From JANXXV01 sp038200305 (GTDB taxonomy: Bacteria; Acidobacteriota; Terriglobia; Bryobacterales; Bryobacteraceae): DNA of 64,000 nt. The notes beneath the pieces are model-generated. The model had not been told where the DNA came from and searched no databases. It worked only from the letters and a program-made list of their open reading frames with translations. Shown here piece by piece: positions 25,321 to 34,556 of this stretch; position 1 is the stretch's first letter, and each line of letters starts with the position of its first letter. The translations under genes were made by a program, and so were the position numbers. Where the stretch lies: positions 1 to 64,000 of the forward strand of contig JBBPYD010000153.1 in assembly GCA_038200305.1 (NCBI GenBank). The letters are read 5' to 3'.

Positions 25321-26181
25321 CTATTCCTGGCGCAAGGCAATAACCGGATCAATACGCAACGACTTGCGGGCCGGCAAATAACAGGCAACCAGAGCCAGGC
25401 TCGCAAGCATCAGCGGAGCCCCCACCAGCAGTACCGGGTCGGACGTGCTTCGGCTGGCCGCCGCTCCAATGCGTTGTCCGCCAGTTCCGGAGCCACGCGT
25501 CCTCCCGCTGACAGCGGCATCCACAGATCCGCAACAAACTTCATGGGCGATGCGCCTAGAAAATATTTCGGTCCTACCCCGATTACGGTGCAGGGATGCC
25601 CCAATACTGGATGCACACCCAGCGTGGCGAAGTACGAGGGCGTGACCAGGTGTCCCCAGGTCCGCTCCGTATGCCCATCGACGGAAACGCCGAACGGCAC
25701 CGGCGCAATGTAAGCCAATGTGGAGGAGAACAGGTCCTTGCGGTCGCGATACCGCCTGTAAGTCGGATACGATGCCGCCGACTGCAGCGCAACCAACTCC
25801 TTGGGATCTTCCACTACCGGAAGATTGCGCAAAATCGTAGCGTTCAACTCACTGAAGAAGGACGTTCCCGCGCAGATGCCCAGGCTGAGCGAGATCAGGG
25901 AGACGGCGGTGAACCCCGGCGAGGCACGAAGCATCCGCAGCCTGTAACGGATGTCCTGTCCCAACTCGGCCATGTACTCGGCGGGAACGCGCATGGCGAT
26001 GTCCACCAGCAAGCGTACTAACCCAGCACGCCATAATGCCGCCAGATCATCTCAATAGCATCCTCTGTCACCTGCATGAGCTCTTCTCCGTAGACGTTCT
26101 TGATTCGTGAGGGAAGGCGCGCGCGAGCGCACGGTACAGCCGCAGGCTGATCGCGACTGATCGATTGGATCGGGGACTCAC
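25321..26181 (-). pseudogene. decayed ADOP-type (MacB/FtsX-like) ABC permease
   Basis: The original start is probably GTG 26181, eleven bases after the PadR stop. Its reading passes RLYRALARAFPHE, then shifts frame to KNVYGEELMQV, then shifts again at about 26020 into DIRYRLRMLRASPGFTAVSL (transmembrane 1 of the acidobacterial permease family) and the periplasmic part up to about residue 200. A large internal deletion then joins to the C-terminal end LPARKSLRIDPVIALRQE in yet another frame. About 290 of roughly 800 expected residues remain, so it is not functional. Confidence 0.8.
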
Positions 26182-26189
26182 GATTCGGA

Positions 26190-26500
26190 CTACCTTTCTG
26201 CCAGGCTCGAGTGGATGATGCGAACCAGATCCTGTAATCTCTCACTCTCCGCGACTAGCACACGCCGGCCGAGCTTTGTTAGCCGGTAGCACCGGCGCAG
26301 CGCGTCATCCAGATCCGGAGTTGGCCGCTCGCCGGATTCTTCGATCAGCTCCGCGTCCATCAGCCGTTTGAGCGTTCCCTAAAGCGTAGCGGGCCAGAGC
26401 CGTACCTTGCCGCCCGTCCGGACCAGAACCTCCTGCATGATCCCGTAACCGTGCTGCCCCTCGTCCGCGAGCGACAACAATGGACGCGTTGAAAACGGGG
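26190..26500 (-). pseudogene. PadR-family regulator with internal amber codon
   Basis: The frame reads PLLSLADEGQHGYGIMQEV, then VRLWPATL, TAG (26381-26379) where the family has Tyr of TLYG, and continues to LTKLGRRVLVAESERL and a stop at 26190. PadR regulators usually precede and control ADOP-type permeases, and here the permease gene is decayed too. The 5' end is not clearly preserved. Both genes of the pair are therefore dead. Confidence 0.75.
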
Positions 26501-26565
26501 TTCTCAGGTTACTCGAACGGAATCAGCTTCGGGATAATGCGAATCTCTGACGTGACGGCGGGGCG

Positions 26566-27918
26566 TCAACGCTTAGACGGAATCTTGGGCGCTTTCCCAG
26601 TCTTCTGGATCAGCTTCGTCAGAAGCTCCACCGCTTTATCGATCGGAAGAATATCGGCCACGATAATCGGCGTCCTTCCGCTCGCGTCTTGCGCATCCAG
26701 ATCGGCCCCTTTATCCGCCAAAAACTGGATCACCTTGCAGATCTCCGGTTGGGTTGAAGACTGCATCGATCCCGTCACGGCGGCGTGCATCACGGTGTTC
26801 TTCCGCTCCGTCGTCGCCTGGATCTCCGGAGACAATTCGTATGCGTAACGTACGATCTCCACATGACCGCTGCTCGCTGCCGCCATCAGCAGCGTCGTAC
26901 CGTCCTGAGCCTTGATCTTCGGGTCGGCGCCACCGGCAACCAACGCCCGCATCACGCTCTCGTGGTTCGCTCTCGCCGCGAAAAGCAGTGGTGTCTGTTC
27001 CCCGGCGGGCGCACGGAAGGGATTTGCGGCGGCCCTCCCACTGGCAGCCGCAGTCTTAGCCGTCCGCAGGTTTGGATTTGCACCTTTTCCAAACAGTTTC
27101 TGAACCAATTCCAGGTTGCCCGCCTGCGCCGCCAGGTGCAGCGCCGTATTGCCGCCGCGATCCGCAGCGTTTACGCCCGCGCCTTTATCCAGCAGAACTT
27201 CCGCAACCTCATTCTTCGCACCGGCAGCCGCGATCTGCAAAACACTTGTCCCGTTCGGCAAAGTGAAGCTTGGGTCCAAACCCGCTTCCACCAAGCTCAA
27301 CACGGATTTCGCATCTCCTTTCTGAGCCGCGAAAACCAGAGGTGTGAATCCGGCCTTGGAAGCGGTCTTCGCATTCACCCCGGCATGGATCAGCACATCC
27401 ACCACTTCGGAATGTCCTTCCGCGGCCGCCCACATCAACGCGTTCTGGCCTTTTCGCGATTCCACCGCGTCCACCTTCGCGCCGTACGCCAGCAGAAGTT
27501 TCACACCTTCCACGCTGCCCGAACGCGCCACGATCATCAGCGCGGTCTCGCCATTCCAGCGCGCGGCATTCGGGTCCGCATCTTTCTTAAGCAGCTTTTC
27601 GATAATGCCCGCGTTCCCGGTCGAACAAGCCAGCGTGAGAGGCGTCTCGCCATACTCGTCCGGCGTGTTCACCTTTGCCCCGGCCTTCACCAGCGCATCC
27701 ACCGTGTCCGCCTGATCCAGGTACACAGCCCACGCAAGCGCGGTAGCGCCGTCAGGCTGCGGCGCGTTCACATCCACATGAGCACGGATCAGCGAGTCCA
27801 CGACGTTGCGGTTCTGGTCCTTCACCGCCTCAATCAGCCGAAGATCTCCACTAGCCACGCACGGCCCCGCCAACATCACTGCTGAGAATCCGTATTGTGC
27901 AAGAACCCGAACGCGCAT
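26566..27918 (-). CDS. secreted ankyrin-repeat protein
   Basis: The 450-residue protein has a signal-like N-terminus (residues 1-23) and about ten ankyrin repeats between roughly 25 and 435 (for example YGETPLTLACSTGNAGIIEK, GNTALHLAAQAGNLELVQK, DGTTLLMAAASSGHVEIVR). A Pro/Ala insertion interrupts the array near residue 290. Ankyrin arrays bind proteins. It lies nine bases after the DUF1552 gene and belongs to the DUF1592-DUF1552-ankyrin operon, a recurring trio in Acidobacteria, probably in the periplasm. No enzymatic motif is seen. Confidence 0.85.
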   Translation of the reverse strand: MRVRVLAQYGFSAVMLAGPCVASGDLRLIEAVKDQNRNVVDSLIRAHVDVNAPQPDGATALAWAVYLDQADTVDALVKAGAKVNTPDEYGETPLTLACSTGNAGIIEKLLKKDADPNAARWNGETALMIVARSGSVEGVKLLLAYGAKVDAVESRKGQNALMWAAAEGHSEVVDVLIHAGVNAKTASKAGFTPLVFAAQKGDAKSVLSLVEAGLDPSFTLPNGTSVLQIAAAGAKNEVAEVLLDKGAGVNAADRGGNTALHLAAQAGNLELVQKLFGKGANPNLRTAKTAAASGRAAANPFRAPAGEQTPLLFAARANHESVMRALVAGGADPKIKAQDGTTLLMAAASSGHVEIVRYAYELSPEIQATTERKNTVMHAAVTGSMQSSTQPEICKVIQFLADKGADLDAQDASGRTPIIVADILPIDKAVELLTKLIQKTGKAPKIPSKR

Positions 27919-27927
27919 CTGCCCCCG

Positions 27928-29280
27928 CTACACGCCGGAGAGTTGATCCAGCTTCCCGGTACTGTCGCCCAGTGTTTCCGCCGGGATTCCCGCCTTGTCC
28001 AACATGGAAAGCAGCAGGTTGTTCATGGGCGTTTCTTCCGCATACCGGATGTGCCGCCCGCCCTTGATCTTGCCGGCTGCCCCGCCCACCAGCACCAGCG
28101 GCAGGTCGTGGTGCGTGTGAACATTGCCGTCGCCGATGCTGCTGCCGTACAGAATCATGGAGTGATCCAACAGCGTGCCATCGCCGTCCGGAGTAGAATC
28201 CAGTTTGTTCAACAGGTAAGCGAACGTCTTCACATGCAATTCGTCGATCTTTATCGTCTTGGCGATCTTTTCCGGATCGTTCTGATGATGGGTAACCGAG
28301 TGATGCCCGTCGGCAACTCCGACCGACCGATAGCTTCGGTTGCTCCCTTCGCGCGCCATCATGAAGCTGATCACCCTGGTCATATCCGTCTGGAAAGCGA
28401 TCACCATCAGATCGCTCATGAGCTTCGCGTGCTCCTCGAACTCGTCGGGAATGCTGGACGGACGTTCTATCAGTGGCATCTTCATGGTGGCGCTCTGCTC
28501 TTCCGCCCGTTGAATGCGCCGTTCGATATCCCGAATTCCTTCCAGGTACTCGTCCAGCTTACTCTTGTCTCTCGCTCCCAATCCCGGTTGCAGCCGCGCA
28601 ACATCCGCACGGACAAAATCGAGAATACTCCGGTCTTCCTTCATCAACTTCAAACGAGCCGCCGGATCGGTGGTGTCGCCATCTCCGAACAGCCGTTCGA
28701 ACACGGCTCGCGGATTGATTTCCATCGGATTCGGCGTAGTCGGGGTGCGCCACGAAATCGTGTTCGTATACGCACAGCTATAGCCGGTGTCGCAGCTTCC
28801 AGCCAGAGTTGGCTCTTCCAAACCGATTTCAAGCGACGCAAGCTGCGTGCTCTTGCCCAGTTCCCTGGCGGCAATCTGATCCGCCGAGATCCCGGCTCGA
28901 ATGTCCGATCCCTCGGTCCTCTTCGGGTGGACTCCGGTGAGCCAGCTCGCGCCCGCGCGCGCATGATCGCCCGCGCCATCGCCGAGCGCGCGGCCACCCA
29001 CCTGAGCCAGATTGCTCAGCACCAGCATCTTCTCGCGGAATGCCTCCAGCGGTTTCATCGTCGAAGCAAATTCGTAGCCGGTTCCCACCTTCGATGGAAG
29101 CCACGCCTTCTGAATAATCCCGTTGGGAACGTACACGAACCCCAAGCGGACCGCGGGCTTGGCTGTAAGCCGGGTCGCGGCCATTGCGGGCGCCATCGCG
29201 TCCAGCAGTGGCAGCGCTAATGTGGCGCCAATGCCCCGCAAAAACGTGCGGCGCGGCAGAGACTTTTTCGTGATGGTCAT
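27928..29280 (-). CDS. DUF1552 protein, Tat-exported
   Basis: A 450-residue protein with a Tat signal (LPRRTFLRGIGATLALPLLD, residues 8-27). The body matches the DUF1552 family, related to the DUF1501/sulfatase-like alkaline-phosphatase fold: PAVRLGFVYVPNGI at the start, DGHHSVTHH in the middle and GDGNVHTHHDLPLVLVGG near the end. The histidine-rich segments may bind metal. It always pairs with a DUF1592-type cytochrome, whose gene overlaps it by four bases. The substrate is unknown. Confidence 0.88.
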   Translation of the reverse strand: MTITKKSLPRRTFLRGIGATLALPLLDAMAPAMAATRLTAKPAVRLGFVYVPNGIIQKAWLPSKVGTGYEFASTMKPLEAFREKMLVLSNLAQVGGRALGDGAGDHARAGASWLTGVHPKRTEGSDIRAGISADQIAARELGKSTQLASLEIGLEEPTLAGSCDTGYSCAYTNTISWRTPTTPNPMEINPRAVFERLFGDGDTTDPAARLKLMKEDRSILDFVRADVARLQPGLGARDKSKLDEYLEGIRDIERRIQRAEEQSATMKMPLIERPSSIPDEFEEHAKLMSDLMVIAFQTDMTRVISFMMAREGSNRSYRSVGVADGHHSVTHHQNDPEKIAKTIKIDELHVKTFAYLLNKLDSTPDGDGTLLDHSMILYGSSIGDGNVHTHHDLPLVLVGGAAGKIKGGRHIRYAEETPMNNLLLSMLDKAGIPAETLGDSTGKLDQLSGV

Positions 29281-31628
29281 CGCTCTCGGGTTCTCCTCAT
29301 TTGAAACTGCGGGCTCTTTACGACGGAACTGATAAGTGCGGGAATCGTGCTGTCTTGCGTGGCGGCATCCCGCATGATGGCGCGCATGGCCGGCCTGTCG
29401 TAAAATTCAAGCCCCCGGCCCAGGGCGTAAGTTAGAAGCTTTTCCGTGAATGTCGAAATGAACTCGTCGCGGTGGCCCGTCAGCAGCAGGTTCTTAAGCC
29501 CGCCCGGGCCTTGAAACGTCGTGCCATCCGGCAGCTTCCCTGTCGCATCGATCGCACTGCCTGCGTCCTTGGCCCGCCACGCGCCCACGCCGTCATAATT
29601 CTCCAGTGAAAATCCAATCGGATCCATGCGGGCGTGGCACGCCGCGCACGTAGGGTTCGCCCGGTGCTGTTCCATCTGCTGCCGCATTGTCAGCAGCTTC
29701 CCATCTTTCGCATGAGCTTCCAGAGCCGGAATATCCGGCGGTGGCGGCGGTGGGGGCGTTCCCAGTAAATTCTCAAGCACCCACTTGCCACGTTGCACCA
29801 CTGAAGTCCGGTTCGGGTATGACGTCACTGTGAGGATACTACCTTGCCCCAGCAGCCCGCCCCGGTTCGGATCTTTCAACGAGACTCTGCGAAACTGCGA
29901 ACCATAGATATTCCGGATCCCGTAATGCCCGGCCAAACGCTGATTCAGATAGGTGAAATCGGCGCTCAACAAATCCGTCACAGGACGGTTCTCACGCATC
30001 ACAGCTTCAAAAAACAGTTCCGTCTCGCGCTGGAAAGACTGCCGCAAGCTAGAATCAAACTCGGGAAACGACTCCTGATCGGGCCTCACCTGCGCCAGAT
30101 TGCGAAGATAGAGCCACTGGCCCGCAAAATTGGTGACGAACGCCTTCGACCGGCGGTCCTCCAGCATCCGGTATACCTGGGTCGAGAGAATAGCCGGATC
30201 CTTTAACTTGCCCTGTTCGGCAACACGAAGAAGCTCATCGTCGGGAATGCTGCTCCACAGGAAAAACGAAAGCCTCGATGCCAGTTCGAAATCGTCCACC
30301 CGGTGTACGGTTCCTGGCGCACTCTCCGCCGGATCCCGCTCCATGCGAAACAAAAATCCCGGGGCGACCAGCATCGCCCGAATCGCCGTTTTAATCCCGT
30401 TATCAAAGCTGCCTTCGCCACGGCCGGCGCGATAGAAGGCGAGTAGCGGCTTCAGATCCGCGTCGGTAAATGTCCTGCGGTAGGCACGGCGCCCCAGCGT
30501 GGAAATGATCTTCCGGGCGCAGGGCTCTTCCTCCTTAGCCATCCCCGGATTGCACACGAAAATCTTCTTCCGGCTTGGCGTTTCCCCCGGACCCTGAATA
30601 TTGTAAGGGCCGGAAATGGTAACGCTGGAGAACCGTGGGGCAGCGCCTAGCTGCGGCACATCATATAATTTCAACCGCGCTCCGTCCAGGCGCAAGTCCA
30701 TCTTCGCCATCAATGGCGCACCAGCGCCCGCCGCGCCAACCGGTCCGCCGCCACCTCGGCGTCCACTGCTGGCAAGCACTTCCGGCACCGTGTTCTCACT
30801 CAAAAAAGTGACGCCCACCATCCGCGTCCCCGCCTTCACCACCTGGCGGAATTCGAGAATTTGCGGTTCTGGCGCTATTCCGTCAAATGCAGCCTGGACA
30901 GGCATCTTGATCTTGATCGCGTACTCCGCATCCACCGGGAAATGATATGGAATCGACAGGCCCCCGGCGGAATCGAAAGGCAAATCGTCGCTTACCCGCC
31001 CACGTCCCCCAGCCGGCAGCACGGCGCTTCTTTGCGGTTCCCTGGGCAGCGCGAATTCATTCACTTCCGGTTTGACACTGGTCTCGCCCACCGCGAGGCG
31101 GCTCACCATGCGCGCCACCGACATGTACCGCTCAATCAGGATTGGCGACATCGACAGCACATCGCCGATGTTGTCGAACCCATAACCGGTGTCGTCGGCC
31201 GGAAGCCTCGATCCAGGCTTGATATCTAATGCCAACAGATCGCGGATGGCGTTGCTGTACTCGGCTCTGTTGAGGCGGTGAATGGTGGGGTGCCCGGGAT
31301 TCGGATTTGCCGCCGCGGCACGGTCCAGTTCGTCGGCCAGTAACTTGGTGAATGCAGCCGATGCTGAAGACGAAGGGTGCGGCAGGCCGGCCGGAGGCAT
31401 CTGGCCGGCCCCGACTTTGCGCAGAACCTTTTCCCAGACCACGGCATTTTCACCGATGTTCGCCAAATCCAGCCCGTCCAGCGACACTCCGGCTGTACTC
31501 AGCTTTTTGTTATGACAGCCAACGCAATACTGCTGGATCAGCGCGCGAGACGAAGGTACGGTTACCGCCTGCTGGGCGAAGGCCAGCGGCCCCGCGATCA
31601 TCGCAATCGAAAACAGATTTCCGCGCAT
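29277..31628 (-). CDS. planctomycete-type cytochrome c protein with DUF1587/1592/1588/1585 domains
   Basis: A 783-residue exported protein: signal peptide 1-18, cytochrome motif CVGCH at Cys35-His39, then DUF1587 (HRLNRAEYSNAIRDLL, about 118-133), a carbohydrate-binding-like region, DUF1595, DUF1592 (RLSFFLWSSIPDDELL), DUF1588 (CAACHARMDPIGFSLENYD, a second heme-like CxxCH), and DUF1585 at the C-terminus. The domain order is complete. Such proteins probably pass electrons in periplasmic oxidation of complex organic matter. It is the first gene of the operon. Confidence 0.9.
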   Translation of the reverse strand: MRGNLFSIAMIAGPLAFAQQAVTVPSSRALIQQYCVGCHNKKLSTAGVSLDGLDLANIGENAVVWEKVLRKVGAGQMPPAGLPHPSSSASAAFTKLLADELDRAAAANPNPGHPTIHRLNRAEYSNAIRDLLALDIKPGSRLPADDTGYGFDNIGDVLSMSPILIERYMSVARMVSRLAVGETSVKPEVNEFALPREPQRSAVLPAGGRGRVSDDLPFDSAGGLSIPYHFPVDAEYAIKIKMPVQAAFDGIAPEPQILEFRQVVKAGTRMVGVTFLSENTVPEVLASSGRRGGGGPVGAAGAGAPLMAKMDLRLDGARLKLYDVPQLGAAPRFSSVTISGPYNIQGPGETPSRKKIFVCNPGMAKEEEPCARKIISTLGRRAYRRTFTDADLKPLLAFYRAGRGEGSFDNGIKTAIRAMLVAPGFLFRMERDPAESAPGTVHRVDDFELASRLSFFLWSSIPDDELLRVAEQGKLKDPAILSTQVYRMLEDRRSKAFVTNFAGQWLYLRNLAQVRPDQESFPEFDSSLRQSFQRETELFFEAVMRENRPVTDLLSADFTYLNQRLAGHYGIRNIYGSQFRRVSLKDPNRGGLLGQGSILTVTSYPNRTSVVQRGKWVLENLLGTPPPPPPPDIPALEAHAKDGKLLTMRQQMEQHRANPTCAACHARMDPIGFSLENYDGVGAWRAKDAGSAIDATGKLPDGTTFQGPGGLKNLLLTGHRDEFISTFTEKLLTYALGRGLEFYDRPAMRAIMRDAATQDSTIPALISSVVKSPQFQMRRTRER

Positions 31629-31661
31629 TATTCCCCAGTTTGTAGGCGTCTTGGTGAAACA

Positions 31662-31676
31662 TCCTGGTTACCAGGA
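31662..31676. promoter_or_regulatory. perfect palindrome upstream of the DUF1592 operon
   Basis: TCCTGGT-T-ACCAGGA is a perfect 7+1+7 palindrome 34 bases before the ATG at 31628. Its TGGT/ACCA core resembles operators of GntR- or LacI-type repressors. The regulator is not identified. Confidence 0.45.
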
Positions 31677-31737
31677 CACACCAAGATTATATAAGGTTTT
31701 ACGTTCACCCACACCCAAAGGACGCGTCGGCCGCAGT

Positions 31738-33471
31738 CTACAAGCGCGGCGCAGGCGGCTTCACGGCGGTCCATGGAAACACACCTTTGCTCCGAAGCTG
31801 CCGTCGATAGACCTTGTCGCCGTTGGTCACGTAGAGAGTATGCAGGTCCGCACCGCCGAAGACGGCATTCGATAGCCGTTGGTTTTGCGGCTTGCGGATG
31901 ATGCCGACCACCCGGCCCGCCTGATCGCAAATTTGGACACCCATCTTTGTCGCCACATATAAATAGCCGTCGGCATCGACCGTCATGCCGTCCGCGCCGC
32001 TGCCAGTAGACTCATCGGAAATTTCCAGCAGATAGAACGGAAGGCCATTGGCCAGAGAGCCGTCGGACTGCACTTGGAACGACCACACTGCCTTGCCCTG
32101 CGTGTCGGCAACCGAAAGAAGCGCCTGGTCCGGTGAGAGGCGAACCCCGTTCGGAAATGTGATGCCTTCATGCACCACGCGCTTGGCGCCCTTCGCATCG
32201 ATGAACCAGACCCGCTTGGTTGGAGGCTCACTGAAGTAGATTTCATTACGCACATTCACCACCAGATCGTTCGAGTTCACCCCTTCGGCGATGGTGGATT
32301 CCGTCCCGTCCGGCGCATAGGCTACAATCTTCTTCCGGCCATTTTGGCAAGCGTATAGCCGCCCATCGGGGCCGAACATCAGCCCATTGGCTCCGCCGCT
32401 GTCTTCCTTGAATACGGTCACTTTCCCGTCGAGTCCGATCTTGTGAATACGATTGTTCGGAATATCGGAGAAGAACACATTCCCCTGCTTATCTACAGCC
32501 GGTCCTTCCGTATACTTATAGCCCTCTCCCACCAGCTCCCAATCCTTGCCGGATTCCAGAAAGCTGGTGATATTCCTTTCAACAACCGCGGTCGATTTCG
32601 CAATAGGCTTTGGGTATTCGCGCCACAGCCACCGCAGCGCATCGGGTAGAATCGCGGAGCCGTGCTTACCGTTGTGGCCTTCGGTGCCGACGACAAACGT
32701 AGAGTCATAGCCGGCATACTTGAGCGCGGATGCCATATCCTGATTGCCGATATACCAGTTGCCACTGTAGATATTCTGGTCATTGCTGCCATCTTGCAGG
32801 AAGACGCGAAGCGGCAGAGGCTCGGTTTTACGAATCAGCGAAGAGAGAATCTCACCGCCCCGCAGGTTCGTGTAACTGCCGATGAAGCTGAGCACGCGCC
32901 GAAACGAATCCGGACGGTTCCATGCCCCGGCGAACGAAGCGATGCCGCCAGAGCTGGATCCAGCCAGCCCACGGTCGTTCGGGTTTTTGGAAATGTTGTA
33001 CTGCTTGCCGACTTCGGGCAGAATCTCATCCAATAGGAAGCGGGCATAAGCGTCGGTGATGGAATCGTATTCGAAACTCCGGTTGAAGCGTGGCTGCTGG
33101 TCCTTTGAGAGCGCCGGCAACACACCCGGATTGATGAACACGCCGATGGTGACCGGCATATCGCCCTTCTGGATCAAATTGTCGAACACGACGGGCGCAT
33201 GCCAAGTGCCCCTCTCGCTCACAAATCCGCCGCCGTCCTGGAAAACCATCAGGCACGCGGGCTTGTCCGCCTTATACTGTGCGGGAACGTAAATCCAGTA
33301 ATCGCGGACAGTGCCAGGAAAGATTTTGCTGGTCCAGGTATGCTGCGCCACCGTGCCTTTCGGGACATTCGCCTGCGGCTGGGAATCCGGGCCAATCTTG
33401 TATTCTTCCGCCCAGGCAAGGGAGCTCGCCGCAAGCAGAACGATGCTGAGTAGTGTGATGATCCGTGGCAT
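31738..33471 (-). CDS. esterase fused to an SMP-30/gluconolactonase propeller
   Basis: A 577-residue secreted protein. Signal peptide 1-21 is followed by an alpha/beta-hydrolase of the esterase D/enterochelin-esterase type (nucleophile Ser in LAGSSSGG near residue 170; FQDGGGF oxyanion region). From about residue 310 a six-bladed SMP-30 propeller follows (YTEGPAVDKQG, GANGLMFGPDG, FPNGVRLSPD). The fusion suggests one enzyme that cuts an ester and opens a lactone of the same sugar acid. ATG 33471 is chosen for the clean signal peptide. It is the last gene of the CRTAC-TonB-TPR unit. Confidence 0.85.
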   Translation of the reverse strand: MPRIITLLSIVLLAASSLAWAEEYKIGPDSQPQANVPKGTVAQHTWTSKIFPGTVRDYWIYVPAQYKADKPACLMVFQDGGGFVSERGTWHAPVVFDNLIQKGDMPVTIGVFINPGVLPALSKDQQPRFNRSFEYDSITDAYARFLLDEILPEVGKQYNISKNPNDRGLAGSSSGGIASFAGAWNRPDSFRRVLSFIGSYTNLRGGEILSSLIRKTEPLPLRVFLQDGSNDQNIYSGNWYIGNQDMASALKYAGYDSTFVVGTEGHNGKHGSAILPDALRWLWREYPKPIAKSTAVVERNITSFLESGKDWELVGEGYKYTEGPAVDKQGNVFFSDIPNNRIHKIGLDGKVTVFKEDSGGANGLMFGPDGRLYACQNGRKKIVAYAPDGTESTIAEGVNSNDLVVNVRNEIYFSEPPTKRVWFIDAKGAKRVVHEGITFPNGVRLSPDQALLSVADTQGKAVWSFQVQSDGSLANGLPFYLLEISDESTGSGADGMTVDADGYLYVATKMGVQICDQAGRVVGIIRKPQNQRLSNAVFGGADLHTLYVTNGDKVYRRQLRSKGVFPWTAVKPPAPRL

Positions 33472-33545
33472 GACTTCAAACATGCTACACCAGAACCGGA
33501 CCTGCCGCTGTTTGCCGCTTGCAGATCCGAATTCCCGCGATTGGA

Positions 33546-34556
33546 TCATTTTCGAATCGCGGAAATCTTGTTTCGGTTCCGCTCTTCCACTTCCTTAACC
33601 TCTTTGAAGCGGTTCATTTCCGCCTGTGCCTCTTCATTCCGCCCGCTGGATCGGAGCAACAGACTAAGACGGTAGTGCACTTCAGAGATGCCCGGGTCCA
33701 GTTGGATCGCGCGGCGGAGCACGGCTTCGGCACGCGCGGTCTGTTGACGCGCTACCAAAAGAAGTCCCAGGATAGAAAGTGCGTGAGCTTCGGGACAGAC
33801 CTTCTCGGATTCTTCCAGCACCGCCAGCGCTTCGGTGTCGTTTCCCAACACCCTCAAGATTTTTGCGTAGCTGAGATACGCCCATGCGTAGGGGGCCTTC
33901 TGCAGTTTGCTTTGGCGAATCGCTTCGCGGTAAAGGCGCAAAGCGGTATCGTTGTCGGCCAACTGTTCCGAACACAATCCAAGATAGGTCATCGCGCTGA
34001 AATGAGCCGGCGCCAGGCGCAATGTTTCCCGAAGCCAGACCGCTGCTTCATTCGGAAAATCGGCTTCGTAAAACAGCCTGCCGAGGTAGTAGGTGGTCTG
34101 CGCATCGCGCGGATTGAGTTTGTTCGCCGCGATCCAGGCACGATAGGCCGCATCGTGATCCCGAAGTTCCAGCTCGATTTCGCCCTGAGTCCGTAAGGCT
34201 TCGTAAGACTTTGGGGAAAGATGGAGGGCGCGCTGAATGGAAGTGCGCGCTTCGGGAAACTGCTTCTGGAGCAATTGCGCCCGGCTGAGCCAGTACCAGC
34301 CGTTTGCATCGGAAGGTTGCGCCGAGACGTAGGCGAGCAGGCGGACCGATGCTTCCGGCCAGCGGTCAAGCTTTGCGAGGCAGACGCCCCGGTAGAAATC
34401 ACGCGCCGGCTTAGCTTCGCCGGCTTTCTCAGATGCGCTGAATTCATCAAGGGCTGCCCGAAGACTGCCGCCACGATAGAGAGAAAGCCCCGCTTCAAAT
34501 CTGGAAGTCTGGGCTAAAGCGGGGGCAATTGCAATAAGCAGTAGCAAAGTCCGCAC
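33546..34556 (-). CDS. exported TPR-repeat protein
   Basis: A 336-residue protein with a signal peptide (1-16, ALAQT) and at least eight TPR-like helix pairs over residues 20-325 (for example WYWLSRAQLLQKQFPEARTS, TYYLGRLFYEADFPNEAAVW). The C-terminus is charged (EVEERNRNK). It overlaps the stop of the upstream TPR gene by one base. TPR scaffolds mediate protein contacts; with the CRTAC protein and TonB receptor it probably forms a periplasmic assembly. Confidence 0.8.
   Translation of the reverse strand: MRTLLLLIAIAPALAQTSRFEAGLSLYRGGSLRAALDEFSASEKAGEAKPARDFYRGVCLAKLDRWPEASVRLLAYVSAQPSDANGWYWLSRAQLLQKQFPEARTSIQRALHLSPKSYEALRTQGEIELELRDHDAAYRAWIAANKLNPRDAQTTYYLGRLFYEADFPNEAAVWLRETLRLAPAHFSAMTYLGLCSEQLADNDTALRLYREAIRQSKLQKAPYAWAYLSYAKILRVLGNDTEALAVLEESEKVCPEAHALSILGLLLVARQQTARAEAVLRRAIQLDPGISEVHYRLSLLLRSSGRNEEAQAEMNRFKEVKEVEERNRNKISAIRK

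Noticed and set aside
27895..29220. 441-codon plus-strand ORF across the DUF1552 gene
   Set aside because: It is the antisense frame of a recognised Tat-exported protein and has no domain likeness.
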